A program made the translations under genes and the position numbers. A stretch of DNA of 64,000 nt from Variovorax sp. (GTDB lineage: Bacteria > Pseudomonadota > Gammaproteobacteria > Burkholderiales > Burkholderiaceae_C), in assembly GCA_004210915.1 (NCBI GenBank), contig SEGS01000001.1, forward strand, positions 1 through 64,000, read 5' to 3'. This document shows positions 1 through 9,670 of this stretch, in pieces. Within the stretch, counting starts at the first letter, position 1, and every line of letters starts with the position of its first letter. The notes beneath the pieces were generated by a model. The model saw nothing but the letters and a program-made list of their open reading frames with translations, did not search any database and was not told where the DNA came from.

Positions 1-1413
1 CCCCCGCCTCCGCCGCCAGCACCCACGCCCGAGGAGACGCGGGTGCAGGACAGCCGCCAGGCCTTCGCGCCCTCGGCGGCCGACGCTGCAGCCACCACAT
101 TCCCTGCCTTGGCAACAGCATCGGACGACGTGACCGACAACAGCAAGACCAGCCGCTGGTCCGGCGTCCTGGGCGGCGCGCTGTACCACGTCGAAGTGCC
201 GGAAACCTGGAACGGCAAGCTCGTCATGTACGCCCACGGTTATCGCGGCGAAGGCAACCTGCTCTACGTCGACGACGCGCCCGGTCTGCGCCGCTACCTC
301 ATCCAGCAGGGGTACGCGTGGGCCGCTTCGAGCTATAGCAAGAACTTCTACGACGTGCGCGCCGGCGTCGAGGACACCAATGCACTGGCGCTCGAGTTCA
401 ACAAGATTGCCGCTGCCAACGGGCGCGCGCTCGAGGTGCCGACAAAGATCTACATCGCCGGGCATTCGATGGGCGGTCACATCACGGCAGCGGCCATCGA
501 CGACGAGACTTACGCCGCAGCCAATCACAAAGTGAAGTACGCCGGCGCACTGCCGATGTGCGGCGTGGTGGGCGACACCGAGCTGTTCGACTATTTCGCC
601 GCCGCGCAAGTGACGGCGCAGGCACTGGCCGGACAGGCCAATCACCCGTTCGCCGACTGGAGCACCATTTCGAACCAGGTGCTCGGCACCCTGTTCGACA
701 TGACCGATCCGTCCACGCTGGCACCCAAGGAGGGGGCAGGCTTGGCCTACTACTCGGTGATCCAGAACCTGACCGGCGGCACACGGCCGATGTACGACCT
801 TGGGTTCCTGAAGGGCCAGTCGTTCTACGCGCCGCTGGGCCTGTTCGGCAGCGACGGCACGGTTAACGGCATCCTCAACAAGAGCGTGGTCGACACCAAC
901 CGCTTCGTCTACCAGATCGATGGCGACACGGCAGCTTCCACCGCGCTGAACACCGCCGCGCAGAAGCTGACGGCCGACGCGGACGCCAACCGGCCGCGCA
1001 CCGACGGCCTGCGCTGGATTCCGAAGACCAACGGGCAGTTCAGCGTCCCGGTCGTCACGCTGCACACGCTGGGCGACCTCTTCGTGCCGTTCAGCATGGA
1101 GCAGATCTTCAACCAGCGCGTGGCCGCAAAGGGCAACAGCAACTGGCTGGTGCAGCGCGCGATCCGTGGCATCACGCATTGCGATTTCACGACGGCGGAG
1201 CAAAGCGCTGCACTCGACGCCATGCTCAAGTGGGAGCGCGATGGCATCAAGCCCGAAGGCGACGACGTGGTGACGCCTGCGGTGGTGGCGGCCCCGAGTT
1301 ACGGCTGCAAGTTCAGCAACAGCGCGCTCACCATCGACGACACAGGGCAAGCGGCGGCGAACACGCGGCCGGGCGCCGACCTCGCACGCCCCTGCGTGGC
1401 ACCAGCGACCTGA
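1..1413 (+). CDS. Secreted alpha/beta hydrolase, 5' end cut by window edge
   Basis: The frame is open from base 1, so the true start lies outside the window; a GTG at 43 is the first possible internal start. The visible N-terminus is a proline-rich linker like those in the lipoprotein hydrolases at 6.2-9.7 kb, so an upstream signal peptide or lipobox is likely. The nucleophile elbow GHSMGG is visible, with Ser at residue 142 counted from the GTG. A late acidic segment (LGDLFVPF) and ITHCDF near the C-terminus could supply the Asp and His of the triad. The fold assignment is firm, but the substrate (ester, polyester or peptide) cannot be told. Confidence 0.8.
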   Translation, partial: PPPPPPAPTPEETRVQDSRQAFAPSAADAAATTFPALATASDDVTDNSKTSRWSGVLGGALYHVEVPETWNGKLVMYAHGYRGEGNLLYVDDAPGLRRYLIQQGYAWAASSYSKNFYDVRAGVEDTNALALEFNKIAAANGRALEVPTKIYIAGHSMGGHITAAAIDDETYAAANHKVKYAGALPMCGVVGDTELFDYFAAAQVTAQALAGQANHPFADWSTISNQVLGTLFDMTDPSTLAPKEGAGLAYYSVIQNLTGGTRPMYDLGFLKGQSFYAPLGLFGSDGTVNGILNKSVVDTNRFVYQIDGDTAASTALNTAAQKLTADADANRPRTDGLRWIPKTNGQFSVPVVTLHTLGDLFVPFSMEQIFNQRVAAKGNSNWLVQRAIRGITHCDFTTAEQSAALDAMLKWERDGIKPEGDDVVTPAVVAAPSYGCKFSNSALTIDDTGQAAANTRPGADLARPCVAPAT

Positions 1414-1431
1414 CAGGCGCGGGGCGGCGCC

Positions 1432-1863
1432 TCAGCGCCGCCGCATCGGCATGCGGTCGATCTCGGCGAACACCGCGTCGAGGTCGACGCCCGGCCCCTC
1501 CGTCATCTTCACCCCACCGTCCTTGCCCACCAGAACGAAGGTGGGCGGGCCGGCAGCGTCGAGCCGCAGTGCACTCAACATTGCGCGGGTTTCGGCCGGT
1601 GCCAGCGGCGCCGCGTTGCGCCGCCCCTCGCCGCCCGCCACCGTGTAGAGCACCATCTCCCGATCGATGAACGCCTCGCGCGTCGCCGTTCGGGCGAGCG
1701 CGGATTCGACTCGCCGCAGCAAGGCGTCGTCGCGCGTCGGCACCACCACGATGACCGGCCGCGTCTTCCAGCGTTCGGCCACGAGCGGGTTGCTGTCGGA
1801 AGCGGTGGTGGGGAGCGACGTCGCCAGCAAGCCGGCGGCAATGAGCCATGCGCTATGTTTCAT
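1432..1863 (-). CDS. DUF4174 domain-containing exported protein
   Basis: A 143-residue protein beginning MKHSAWL with a classical signal peptide (hydrophobic run about residues 6-20, cleavage likely after TTA). The rest has the thioredoxin-like pattern of DUF4174: a VIVVVP strand, then ARTATREAFIDREMV and a late FVLVGKDGGVK strand. There is no CxxC, so it is not a redox thioredoxin. The frame runs 30 codons further upstream, but the ATG at 1863 is preferred because it begins the signal peptide. It converges with the hydrolase gene upstream. The family's role is unknown. Confidence 0.75.
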   Translation of the reverse strand: MKHSAWLIAAGLLATSLPTTASDSNPLVAERWKTRPVIVVVPTRDDALLRRVESALARTATREAFIDREMVLYTVAGGEGRRNAAPLAPAETRAMLSALRLDAAGPPTFVLVGKDGGVKMTEGPGVDLDAVFAEIDRMPMRRR

Positions 1864-2005
1864 GGTTGTGATCGTCTGCGGAACGCGGTGCCACGTCGTC
1901 GGTCGAAGACGGACGCGGTTGCCGGACGCCGGCCTCACCTGCCTTGTCACCACTTTTTAATAGCTTCGGGCCACCCGAGTCACGGGGCTACGACCACTTC
2001 CACAC

Positions 2006-2743
2006 ATGAACATCAGCTGGAGCCGGGCCATCGCCTGGGGCGTGTTGGCTACGCTGGGGGGCCTCGGCTTCGCCGTCTACAGCGGCGCCATCGCCGTGCC
2101 CGAGCGCTTCAATCCGTGGGCGCCGCTCGACGTGAAGGCACCGCCCAACGCGCTCACCGGCTTCAAGCTGGCGCACGCGCGCGACGATGCCACGCGCTGC
2201 CTGCAAGCCCTGTCGCAGACCGGCATGCAGTTTGACCTGGTGCCCGACCGGGTGACCGGCCCGGGTTGCGGCTTCGAGAACGCCGTGCGCCTGCGCCAGG
2301 CCAATGTGCGCTTCGGCGCGCCGCTCACGCTGAGCTGCCCGATGGCGCTGTCGTTCTTCATGTGGGAGCGACACGCGTTGCAGCCGGCCGCGGCGCAGCA
2401 CTTCGGTCAGTCGGTGGCGAGCATCGACCACCTGGGCAGCTACGCCTGCCGCAACATCAACCGGGGCGACGGCGGCACGACCGCGCTCGGCGTGCGCAGC
2501 CGCCACGCCACGGCCGACGCGCTCGACGTGGCTGGGCTGACGCTGCGCGGCGGCCAGCGGATCACGGTGCTGAAAGACTGGCCGGTGCCACAGGGCGCCG
2601 AGCCCGGGCCGGCGGCGGCCCTGTTGCGCGACCTGCAGCGGGGTGGCTGCAGCTACTTCGGCGGCGCGCTCGGGCCCGACTACAACGCCGTGCACCGGGA
2701 TCACTTTCATTTCGAGACGGGCGGCTTCTCGCTCTGCCGTTGA
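2006..2743 (+). CDS. Extensin-like family protein
   Basis: A 245-residue protein with one N-terminal transmembrane or signal segment (about residues 9-28). The C-terminal half carries the extensin-like hallmarks: a GPGCGFENAVRL segment, SCPMALSFF, SRHATADALDVAG and the terminal HRDHFHFE. The H..D...HxH arrangement resembles the zinc site of VanY-type D,D-carboxypeptidases, so a peptidoglycan-related function is possible, but this is inference. Cysteines at GCGF, SCPM, YACRN, GCSY and the C-terminal LCR suggest a disulfide-stabilised periplasmic domain. Confidence 0.85.
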   Translation: MNISWSRAIAWGVLATLGGLGFAVYSGAIAVPERFNPWAPLDVKAPPNALTGFKLAHARDDATRCLQALSQTGMQFDLVPDRVTGPGCGFENAVRLRQANVRFGAPLTLSCPMALSFFMWERHALQPAAAQHFGQSVASIDHLGSYACRNINRGDGGTTALGVRSRHATADALDVAGLTLRGGQRITVLKDWPVPQGAEPGPAAALLRDLQRGGCSYFGGALGPDYNAVHRDHFHFETGGFSLCR

Positions 2744-2768
2744 GCGGCGCGGCGCCAGGACACGACGC

Positions 2769-3635
2769 TCAGTCGGCTTTCCACTGCCCATCGACCTGGG
2801 CCAGCTCCATCACCAACGCGCCGTCCTTCTCCTTGAGCACCGCGGCGGCACGGTCGCTCCGCACGATCACGCGGTCGAACTTGCCGATTTCGGCCGTCAT
2901 CTGCGCGCCCATCTTCTGCATGCCGCGCTTGAAGTCGGCGTCGGAGATCGATGCCGCGCGGCGTTGCGCATCACGTTGCGCAAACGAGCGTGCGGTGGTG
3001 AGCTGCTTGACGCCGGCCATGTCGCCGGCCTTCATCGCCGCGGCGAGCTGGCGAAGCACCTTGATTTGAGGGCTGCCTTGCGCGGCCGCCTTGCCCTTCA
3101 GGTCCGCTGTCACGGCCGCGTCGTGCACGATCGGTGTGTCGAAGGACAACGCGTACACCCCCCAGGGGCGGTCGAAGCCGCCCGAGGGTTTCGTGTCCTG
3201 GCGCTCCACCTCGCCGCTGACGCGCTCGGCGCTCATGCTCACCTTCTTCCACTTGTCGCCGCCCGACACCGAGGCCGGCGACTCGCCGGGCTCACCGCTG
3301 AACCAGATCGCCCGCACGGTGTCCGGCTTGCCGGGCGTCATCGACAGCATCACGCCGCGCACCTCGCCCTGCATCGCCAGGCCCCAGACCGGCGGAAAGC
3401 CCACGCCGGCGAGCGACCCGGCAGGCAATGCCCGGTCAACCAGCGCGATGCGAAGCTCCGGCGCCTCGGCAAAGCCCTCGGCGTTGTCGGTCTGGTGCGC
3501 GTACACATGGGTCACGGCAATCGGCTTGCCGTTCAGCTGCAGGGTGCCCTGCACCTTCGACGGTGCAGGCTCTGCGGCCCACACCGGCGCGACGGCGCAA
3601 CTCAGGGCAACGATCAGCGTGGCGAACTTCGGCAT
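2769..3635 (-). CDS. Secreted protein of unknown function
   Basis: A 288-residue protein starting MPKFATL. Its signal peptide is clear (hydrophobic to about residue 21, cleavage at VWAAEP). GAGGAG lies a few bases before the ATG at 3635 and supports this start over longer upstream options. The mature part has a beta-rich N-terminal half and a helical Lys/Ala/Met-rich C-terminal half ending VDGQWKAD, which resembles an NTF2-like tail. No catalytic motif was recognised. It is divergent from cysI, 333 bp away. Confidence 0.7.
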   Translation of the reverse strand: MPKFATLIVALSCAVAPVWAAEPAPSKVQGTLQLNGKPIAVTHVYAHQTDNAEGFAEAPELRIALVDRALPAGSLAGVGFPPVWGLAMQGEVRGVMLSMTPGKPDTVRAIWFSGEPGESPASVSGGDKWKKVSMSAERVSGEVERQDTKPSGGFDRPWGVYALSFDTPIVHDAAVTADLKGKAAAQGSPQIKVLRQLAAAMKAGDMAGVKQLTTARSFAQRDAQRRAASISDADFKRGMQKMGAQMTAEIGKFDRVIVRSDRAAAVLKEKDGALVMELAQVDGQWKAD

Positions 3636-3791
3636 GGGGGCTCCTCGGCGAAAAGAGTGCCGACCGTATCGCGACACGGGCCATCTCCATCCCTTCAAAA
3701 GACCTAGCCCGAACGGCGGCGGCAGACGCCCCCGCGGCACCGCCCGCCCAGTCTTTCTAGAATTCCCGCTTCGGACTCGACCGACTTCGGC

Positions 3792-3942
3792 CGCGCCCTT
3801 ATCCGAAATCGGCCTTCCAACGCCTCGCAACCCGCATGGGCACTGGCGAATATGCTTATCCGCATAAGGCGCGCACCAGAAAATCGTTTGCTTCCATAAG
3901 GCGAGCTTTTACAGTGCCGGTCCCTGGATTGGCGACGGACGC
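3792..3942 (+). promoter_or_regulatory. cysI promoter module with CysB-like dyads
   Basis: The intergenic region before cysI contains CTTAT-CCGC-ATAAG at 3855-3868, an inverted repeat of the T-N11-A kind bound by LysR-type regulators. A further half site CTTATCC lies at 3798-3804 and CCATAAG at 3894-3900. A weak sigma70-like promoter can be drawn as TTTGCT at 3887-3892, a 17 bp spacer and TACAGT at 3910-3915. Nearly the same arrangement and much of the same sequence recurs upstream of cysH. CysB or a CysB-like regulator is the natural candidate, which is inference from the downstream genes. Confidence 0.65.
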
Positions 3943-3968
3943 GCTGCCTTCAGAACTTTCATTTCACG

Positions 3969-5747
3969 ATGTACCAATACACAGATTTCGACCGCCAGTT
4001 CGTGCGCCAACGCGCCGCGCAGTTCCGCGACCAGCTCGAGCGCTGGCAAGCGGGCACGCTCGCCGAAGACGAATTCAAGCCGCTTCGCCTGCAGAACGGC
4101 TGGTATGTGCAACGCTATGCGCCGATGCTGCGCGTGGCCGTGCCTTACGGCGAGTTGTCGAGCGCGCAGTTGCGCGTGCTGGCCCGCATCGCCCGCGAAT
4201 ACGACGAACCCGAAGCGGCCGTGTACCAACTCGCGACCCAGAAGCAAGGCGCGATGGGCACCAAACACCTGCCCACGCACTACGGGCACTTCACCACGCG
4301 CCAGAACGTCCAGTTCAACTGGATTCCGCTCGCCAAAAGCGCCGACGTGATGGACTTGCTGGCCACGGTCGACATGCACGGCATCCAGACCAGCGGTAAC
4401 TGCATCCGCAACATCACGAGCGACGAGCGCGCCGGCGTGGCGCACGACGAGATCGCCGATCCGCGCCCCTTCGCAGAAATCATGCGGCAGTGGAGCACGC
4501 TGCACCCGGAGTTCGCGTTCCTGCCGCGCAAGTTCAAGATTGCGATCACCGGCGCCACCGAAGACCGCGCCGCGACCGGCTGGCACGACGTGGGCCTGCA
4601 CCTCATCAAGAACGACGCGGGCGAACTGGGTTTCCGCGTGCAGGTCGGTGGCGGCATGGGCCGCACGCCGATCATCGGCACCGTGCTGCGCGAGTTTTTG
4701 CCTTGGAACCAGATCATGAATTACCTTGAAGCGGTGGTTCGGGTCTACAACCGCTACGGCCGGCGCGACAACATCTACAAGGCGCGCATCAAGATCCTGG
4801 TGAAAGCCGAAGGCCAGCGCTACATCGACGATGTCGAGGCCGAGTACAAGCAGATCGTCGAGCACGACGGCGCCCCGCACACCATCACGCAGGCCGAGTA
4901 CGACCGCGTGGCCGCCTCCTTCGTGCCGCCCGCCCTGGCCAGCCGCGTGCTGCAGAGCGCCGAGCAAACCGAGCGCGATCTGCAGGCCCATGCGGCCGAC
5001 GACGTGATGTTCGCGCGCTGGCTGTCGCGCAACGTCGCGCCGCACAAGAACCCCGCGCTGCGCGCCGTCACGCTGTCGTTCAAACGCCTGAAGCAGGCGC
5101 CCGGCGACGCATCGGCCGACCAGCTCGACATTGCCGCGCGCCTGGCCGACCGCTTCAGCGCCGGCGAAGCGCGCGTGACGCACGACCAGAACCTGCTGCT
5201 GCCCTGGGTGCATGCCGAAGACCTGCACGCCCTGTGGCTGGCCGCGCGCGAAGCCGGCTTTGCCAGCGCGAACGTGCGCCTGCTGACCGACATGATCGCC
5301 TGCCCCGGCGGCGACTTCTGCGACCTGGCGAACGCCCGCTCGATCCCGATCGCCGAAGCCATCACCGAGCGTTATCAGGATCTCGACGAGCTCGACGACC
5401 TGGGCGAAATCGACCTGCACATCAGCGGCTGCATCAACAGCTGCGGCCACCACCACAGCGGCCACATCGGCATCCTGGGCGTCGACAAGGACGGCAAGGA
5501 GTGGTACCAGGTCACGCTGGCGGGCTCGGACGGCTCCAGCCTGAGCGGCAACGCTCAGGCCGGCAAGGTGGTCGGCCCTTCGTTCACCGCAGCCGAAGTG
5601 CCCGAGGTGATCGAAGCCGTGCTCACCGTCTACCGCGACACGCGCTCGACCGGCGAGACCTTCATCGACACGCTGCGCCGCGTCGGCCACGACCCGTTCA
5701 AGGTCGCGGCCAACGGCGCGCGCTTCAAGGTGGAGGCCACCGCATGA
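3969..5747 (+). CDS. cysI: Nitrite/sulfite reductase, siroheme [4Fe-4S] hemoprotein
   Basis: A 592-residue enzyme with the duplicated ferredoxin-like half-domains and siroheme domains of the sulfite/nitrite reductase family. It catalyses the six-electron reduction of sulfite to sulfide in the cytoplasm. The cluster and siroheme ligands are visible as CPGGDFC (C445, C451) and CINSC (C488, C492). TSGNCIRN near residue 141 supplies siroheme-binding Arg and Asn. No cysJ flavoprotein gene is nearby; ferredoxin and ferredoxin reductase genes lie with the cysHDN half. The context points to assimilatory sulfite rather than nitrite. The stop overlaps the next ATG. Confidence 0.93.
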   Translation: MYQYTDFDRQFVRQRAAQFRDQLERWQAGTLAEDEFKPLRLQNGWYVQRYAPMLRVAVPYGELSSAQLRVLARIAREYDEPEAAVYQLATQKQGAMGTKHLPTHYGHFTTRQNVQFNWIPLAKSADVMDLLATVDMHGIQTSGNCIRNITSDERAGVAHDEIADPRPFAEIMRQWSTLHPEFAFLPRKFKIAITGATEDRAATGWHDVGLHLIKNDAGELGFRVQVGGGMGRTPIIGTVLREFLPWNQIMNYLEAVVRVYNRYGRRDNIYKARIKILVKAEGQRYIDDVEAEYKQIVEHDGAPHTITQAEYDRVAASFVPPALASRVLQSAEQTERDLQAHAADDVMFARWLSRNVAPHKNPALRAVTLSFKRLKQAPGDASADQLDIAARLADRFSAGEARVTHDQNLLLPWVHAEDLHALWLAAREAGFASANVRLLTDMIACPGGDFCDLANARSIPIAEAITERYQDLDELDDLGEIDLHISGCINSCGHHHSGHIGILGVDKDGKEWYQVTLAGSDGSSLSGNAQAGKVVGPSFTAAEVPEVIEAVLTVYRDTRSTGETFIDTLRRVGHDPFKVAANGARFKVEATA

Positions 5748-6139
5748 ACAAGACGCTGAAGATCCTCGCTGCCGAAGAGCACATCGACGACGGCGACCCG
5801 AAGGTGCTGCAGCTCGCCAACGACGCCGACCCGTTGGCCATCGAGGTGTGCCTGGCCGACATCGAACGCATCGACCTCGTCTTCCCGAAGTTCACCGACG
5901 GCCGCGCCTACAGCCAGGCCTTCCTGCTGCGCCGCCGCCTCGGCTTCACGGGCGACATCCGTGCCACCGGCGACGTGCTGATCGACCAGCTGGTGCAGAT
6001 GGAGCGCACCGGGTTCACAAGCGCCGTGTTGAGGGAAGGCGTCGACGCATCGGCCGCGCAGCGCCAGTTCGATCGGTTCCCGCGCTTCTACCAGGGCGAC
6101 GCGGTGCAGACGGCCCCGCACTTCGCGGCGAACGCCTGA
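5744..6139 (+). CDS. DUF934 family protein, sulfite-reductase partner
   Basis: A 131-residue protein that begins MNKTLKILA and overlaps the cysI stop by ATGA, implying coupled translation. The family motif is seen in the middle: FPKFTDGRAYSQAFLLRRRLGF, followed by IRATGDVLIDQL. DUF934 genes are regularly found directly after cysI in proteobacteria lacking a standard cysJ, so an accessory role in sulfite reduction is inferred; the biochemical role is not known. No cofactor-binding motif is evident. Confidence 0.88.
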   Translation: MNKTLKILAAEEHIDDGDPKVLQLANDADPLAIEVCLADIERIDLVFPKFTDGRAYSQAFLLRRRLGFTGDIRATGDVLIDQLVQMERTGFTSAVLREGVDASAAQRQFDRFPRFYQGDAVQTAPHFAANA

Positions 6140-6175
6140 GCACTTTGCTGAGCGTGCGATCCCGCGCCGCCGGCA

Positions 6176-6194
6176 CTCACGGGCCTTGCGTGAG
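6176..6194. terminator. Possible stem-loop between convergent genes
   Basis: CTCACG and CGTGAG can pair around a 7-base loop in the 68 bp gap between the convergent DUF934 and hydrolase genes. There is no T-run, so termination is only a possibility. Confidence 0.3.
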
Positions 6195-6207
6195 CGGCAG
6201 GCGGACT

Positions 6208-7737
6208 TCAAGGCGCTGCGCACCCTTGCGCACGCACGTCCTCGGAGGCCATGCGGGTGCCGTCCGGCGCGCCCAGATGGCAGCGTGACTTGAAGTAGAA
6301 CGACAGTCGGTCGCGCACCGGCAACCCCGCGATGCGATAAGGCTGGTTGCCAGCCATGACCGAGCCCGCAGCATCTGCCGCAGCGGCGCTGTAGCGGCCT
6401 TGGCTGATGTTGTGGCGATCCGCAGCGTCGCTGAAGGTCGTGGCAGTGAGGCGCAGGAATGCGTCCTGCGCAAGCGCCGGATCGTGCGCGCCCTTGAGGT
6501 AGCGGTCGAACCAGGCAAGCGTGTAGTAGTTGATGACCGACTCACCAAGTCGCGTCGCGGGCCCGCCGAACAACGAGTAGTCCAAGTGCGTCGCGGCGCG
6601 CGGAACGATCAACATGGTGTCAATGCCAGCAGCTCGCAGTTCCTGGTAACCAGGATCTTTGGGATGCGGGCCTGCGCCCCGTCCACGTCCGCCCTGCGTA
6701 TTGCTCGCAGCGGGTTCGGGCGGCAGGTGGAGAGCTTCCGGGACGAAGTTGTAATCGGCTCCGAACCCGAGCGCCGGCGTGCGCAAGATCAGATCGGCCG
6801 GAGGATCGATGCCAATCTTGTCCACCCAGCCAGTGCGCAGCGCGGTGAGGTTGTCCCACGCCACGATCGCGCTCAGCCGAGGGTCTGTTTGCCCGATCAG
6901 GCTGGCAGTGCTGGCACCCTGCGAATGCCCCGCGATACCGACCATGCGAATGTCGAGGCTGGCCCACCATGGGAAGTAGCTGCCATCGGGGCGCGGTGCC
7001 GTCGGCGTAGAAAAGAGCCAGTCAATCACATCCTGGGTGTCCGGTCCATGGGTGCCCACGGGGGAAGTCGTGTCCAGCGCGATCGTCATGTAGCCGGCTT
7101 CGGCAAGCGACTGCGTGGCCGAGCGATGCAGTCGCTTCGAACTGCCGCCGCCATGCACCACGACCACGGCCGGGTACGGTCCGTCTGCGCGCGCGAGCGT
7201 CGCAGGCATCAGCGGGCACGATGCAGCGTCGCAAGGGCGGTAGAGCTCAATCGCGATGGCTTTGCTGCCCCGCGAAGGCGCCGTCGTCTCAAGAAAGCGG
7301 AAGCGCACGTCCGCATGCAGGGCCGGCACGCGGTAAGCATCGATGGCGGGCGTCTTGCCGGGCTTGAACAGCGCGGCAGGGTGCTCCGCAAAGTCGGCGA
7401 TGCGCTCGCTCGCACAAGCCAGATTGTCCGCATCGCGCTCTTTCCACGCAGCGCTGCCCGGCTCAGGGCTTTCATGACGCGGCGCAGCCTCGCAATCGCG
7501 GGCGGCCACCGGGGAGTCGAGCGGCGGGTCCGTGGGGGTGATGGGCGGAGATGGGGTGACCGTCGCAGGAGGCCCGACTGGAGTCACGGGCTGTTCAGGG
7601 GATGCCGCTGCGATCGGTTGCAACACAGCTTGGCCGCTGGACCCGCCGCCGCCGCAGGCGACCACGAATGCGCTGGCGGCCACGGTTGCCCAGACGCGTC
7701 CCTGGCACAGTGCGTGCCTGAAAAAAGGAGAGGTCAT
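6208..7737 (-). CDS. Lipoprotein alpha/beta hydrolase
   Basis: A 509-residue protein. The start at 7737 (MTSPFFRH) is preferred because it gives a signal sequence with lipobox FVVAC (lipidated Cys28), and GAGG lies 8 bases upstream. A Gly/Ser stretch and a Pro/Thr-rich linker (about residues 45-78) precede the catalytic domain. VVVVHGGGSS (about 191-200) is the oxyanion-hole segment and GHSQG gives nucleophile Ser272; ATHLDY is a plausible His segment. It resembles dienelactone-hydrolase-like or acetylxylan-esterase-like hydrolases. It starts 10 bp after the stop of the neighbouring hydrolase, so the two form one operon. The substrate is unknown. Confidence 0.82.
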   Translation of the reverse strand: MTSPFFRHALCQGRVWATVAASAFVVACGGGGSSGQAVLQPIAAASPEQPVTPVGPPATVTPSPPITPTDPPLDSPVAARDCEAAPRHESPEPGSAAWKERDADNLACASERIADFAEHPAALFKPGKTPAIDAYRVPALHADVRFRFLETTAPSRGSKAIAIELYRPCDAASCPLMPATLARADGPYPAVVVVHGGGSSKRLHRSATQSLAEAGYMTIALDTTSPVGTHGPDTQDVIDWLFSTPTAPRPDGSYFPWWASLDIRMVGIAGHSQGASTASLIGQTDPRLSAIVAWDNLTALRTGWVDKIGIDPPADLILRTPALGFGADYNFVPEALHLPPEPAASNTQGGRGRGAGPHPKDPGYQELRAAGIDTMLIVPRAATHLDYSLFGGPATRLGESVINYYTLAWFDRYLKGAHDPALAQDAFLRLTATTFSDAADRHNISQGRYSAAAADAAGSVMAGNQPYRIAGLPVRDRLSFYFKSRCHLGAPDGTRMASEDVRAQGCAAP

Positions 7738-7747
7738 GGTGCGCGCC

Positions 7748-9670
7748 TCAATCCAGGTTGCGCTGAATAAAGGCTGCCAGCGGCCGCACCACCTGGTTCG
7801 TCTCGTTGTCATCGGCCGACAGGACATCGACGTGCGTGTACCCCTCACTGATGAAAACCTCGAACCCGCCCGCGGCGCCACCGTATTGGCGGTCGGCGAC
7901 CAGCGCGGGCTGTCCGGGCGAGGTCCGCGGCGTGCCCGCCGTGCAACTGCGCGCCGTACAAGGGGCGATCGCTTCCGCAAAGCCACGCCAGATGCCCGCG
8001 ACCGGTGTCAGTCCGTTGCTACCGCCAAAAGCGATGACAGGAATGTCGATCCGGCGCGCCTGCGTCTGGTTGACGATGTCCGCGCGTCCTCGCCCGCCCT
8101 GACTTACCGGAAGTGACAACGCGCTGGTATCCAGGCCAAGGTTGGCACCGCCACTGCCTGCGGCATTGCCCAGCAGCAGGCCCGAGCTAGGGTAGTACCA
8201 GTCGCTGAAAGTCGTGTCACCCTGAAAGAAGCCGCGCGCGATGCGCTTCAGGCTGGTCGCCTCGACTTCCTTGCCCCACGCCGGGGTGGCAAGGCTCACG
8301 GTGGCGGGCATCGGGCCAAAGTCGCGGAAGGCCGCAGCCGGCAACGGATCGGTGTTGTCGAGCCAGATGCGCAACCCGTCAGCGCGCGCCGCGCCCAGGT
8401 AGCCCATCGAAATCGAATAGAAGACTGTGCGGGGCAGGTTGTCATCGTCCATGAACGTGCCGATCGATGCCCCTGCGGTCAGGGGGAACGGGCGCTGTGT
8501 GAAGTCGGCCAGGCGTTGATAGACGTTGTTGCCCGCAATGCCAAGCTGGTCTGCCTGCAGCAACGCCTGGCTGCCATTTAGCGCGCCCTCGAACTCGATT
8601 TGCATGCCTGAGACTTCCGTCGCTGCGCTGACGCGCGGCGTCAGTCCGGGTCGGGAAACGAATGCCGGCTCGCTTCCCGAGGCGACGGCGGCATGCAGGC
8701 CGCCCTCGGCGGCCGCAATGACCGCATCCAGTTGTGCGTCGGTGGGCGCTGCGACACTCAGTGCGCCGCCTGGCCCTTCAAACAACACCAGTCCCTTGAC
8801 TTTGGCGAAGCCCGGTTGCACCGGTCCGCTGCCGCTGAGGTTGAAGTCCGTGGCGGCATAGCGTGCCACGAAGCCGGTGCCTGCCGAGTGGCCGCCGAGG
8901 AACACGTTGCCGCCGCGCGCGACCTGGCTGGCCGCGTCCACCACGGCATCGATGTCATGCGAATGGACCTGTGGCGTCCAGTCCGCCAGAAAAGAAATAT
9001 CCGTGTGATCGTGGAACACCGCGCGCCGAGGCAGCTTCGCATCGAGAGGCAAGCCGAGTTCGGCGCCATAGAGAAAGTCCAGGCCCAGGGCAGCGTTGCG
9101 CTCGCGTTCGGCGATCTGCAGGCCAACCATGTCCTGGAGCGCCACCGAGCGGCGATCCACGCCCCACAACTCGACGACAAGGCCGTGGTCCTTCCACATT
9201 CGTCGCACCAGGTTCTCGGCAAGGACGAGGTAGCTGTGGGAAGCAGCAAGAGTGCCTGGAATGCCCACCAGGATGGCGTCCACAGGTCGCGTCGAACTGG
9301 CGGCAAGGGCATACCGGGTGTAGCGCACGCGATTCAAATCCACATCGGTGCGACCGAACTGGCGGGCCACCGTGCCCGCCGGGTCCAGCGTCACGCCTGG
9401 CGTGCCGGGCGTTCGGGCTGCCTTGGCGCGGCTCGCCAACTCGTGCGTCGTGATACTGAATTCCGCTACGGGCGGGCCCGGTGGCTCGGGCGTCACCGGC
9501 GTTGCTGGCACATCAGGCGCTGGAGTGGGTGCCGGTGTGGGCGCGGGTACAGGCACCCATGGCTGACCAACCACAGTGCCGCCACCGCCCCCCCCACAGG
9601 CTGCGAGCACTGCAGTGACGCAAAGGGCCAGGGCCGTGGGCCGCCAGCCGGCTGGGTGAAATCGATGCAT
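7748..9670 (-). CDS. Large lipoprotein alpha/beta hydrolase
   Basis: A 640-residue protein starting MHRFHPAGW at 9670 with GGAGA upstream. Signal sequence and lipobox VLAAC (Cys25) are followed by a poly-Gly run and a PAPTPAPTPAP-type linker (residues 40-67). The catalytic domain shows VGIPGT (about 135-140) and the nucleophile elbow GHSAG with Ser262. The C-terminus carries EGYTHVDVLSADD, where the His could complete the triad. It is the first hydrolase gene downstream of a TetR gene and is probably co-transcribed with the second. A surface esterase or polyester hydrolase is plausible, but no substrate can be assigned. Confidence 0.82.
   Translation of the reverse strand: MHRFHPAGWRPTALALCVTAVLAACGGGGGGTVVGQPWVPVPAPTPAPTPAPDVPATPVTPEPPGPPVAEFSITTHELASRAKAARTPGTPGVTLDPAGTVARQFGRTDVDLNRVRYTRYALAASSTRPVDAILVGIPGTLAASHSYLVLAENLVRRMWKDHGLVVELWGVDRRSVALQDMVGLQIAERERNAALGLDFLYGAELGLPLDAKLPRRAVFHDHTDISFLADWTPQVHSHDIDAVVDAASQVARGGNVFLGGHSAGTGFVARYAATDFNLSGSGPVQPGFAKVKGLVLFEGPGGALSVAAPTDAQLDAVIAAAEGGLHAAVASGSEPAFVSRPGLTPRVSAATEVSGMQIEFEGALNGSQALLQADQLGIAGNNVYQRLADFTQRPFPLTAGASIGTFMDDDNLPRTVFYSISMGYLGAARADGLRIWLDNTDPLPAAAFRDFGPMPATVSLATPAWGKEVEATSLKRIARGFFQGDTTFSDWYYPSSGLLLGNAAGSGGANLGLDTSALSLPVSQGGRGRADIVNQTQARRIDIPVIAFGGSNGLTPVAGIWRGFAEAIAPCTARSCTAGTPRTSPGQPALVADRQYGGAAGGFEVFISEGYTHVDVLSADDNETNQVVRPLAAFIQRNLD

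Noticed and set aside
3909-5690. 593-codon minus-strand open frame opposite cysI
   Set aside because: Antisense to a clear cysI; the Val/Ala/Arg/His-rich composition is the GC-rich shadow pattern and no motif is present.
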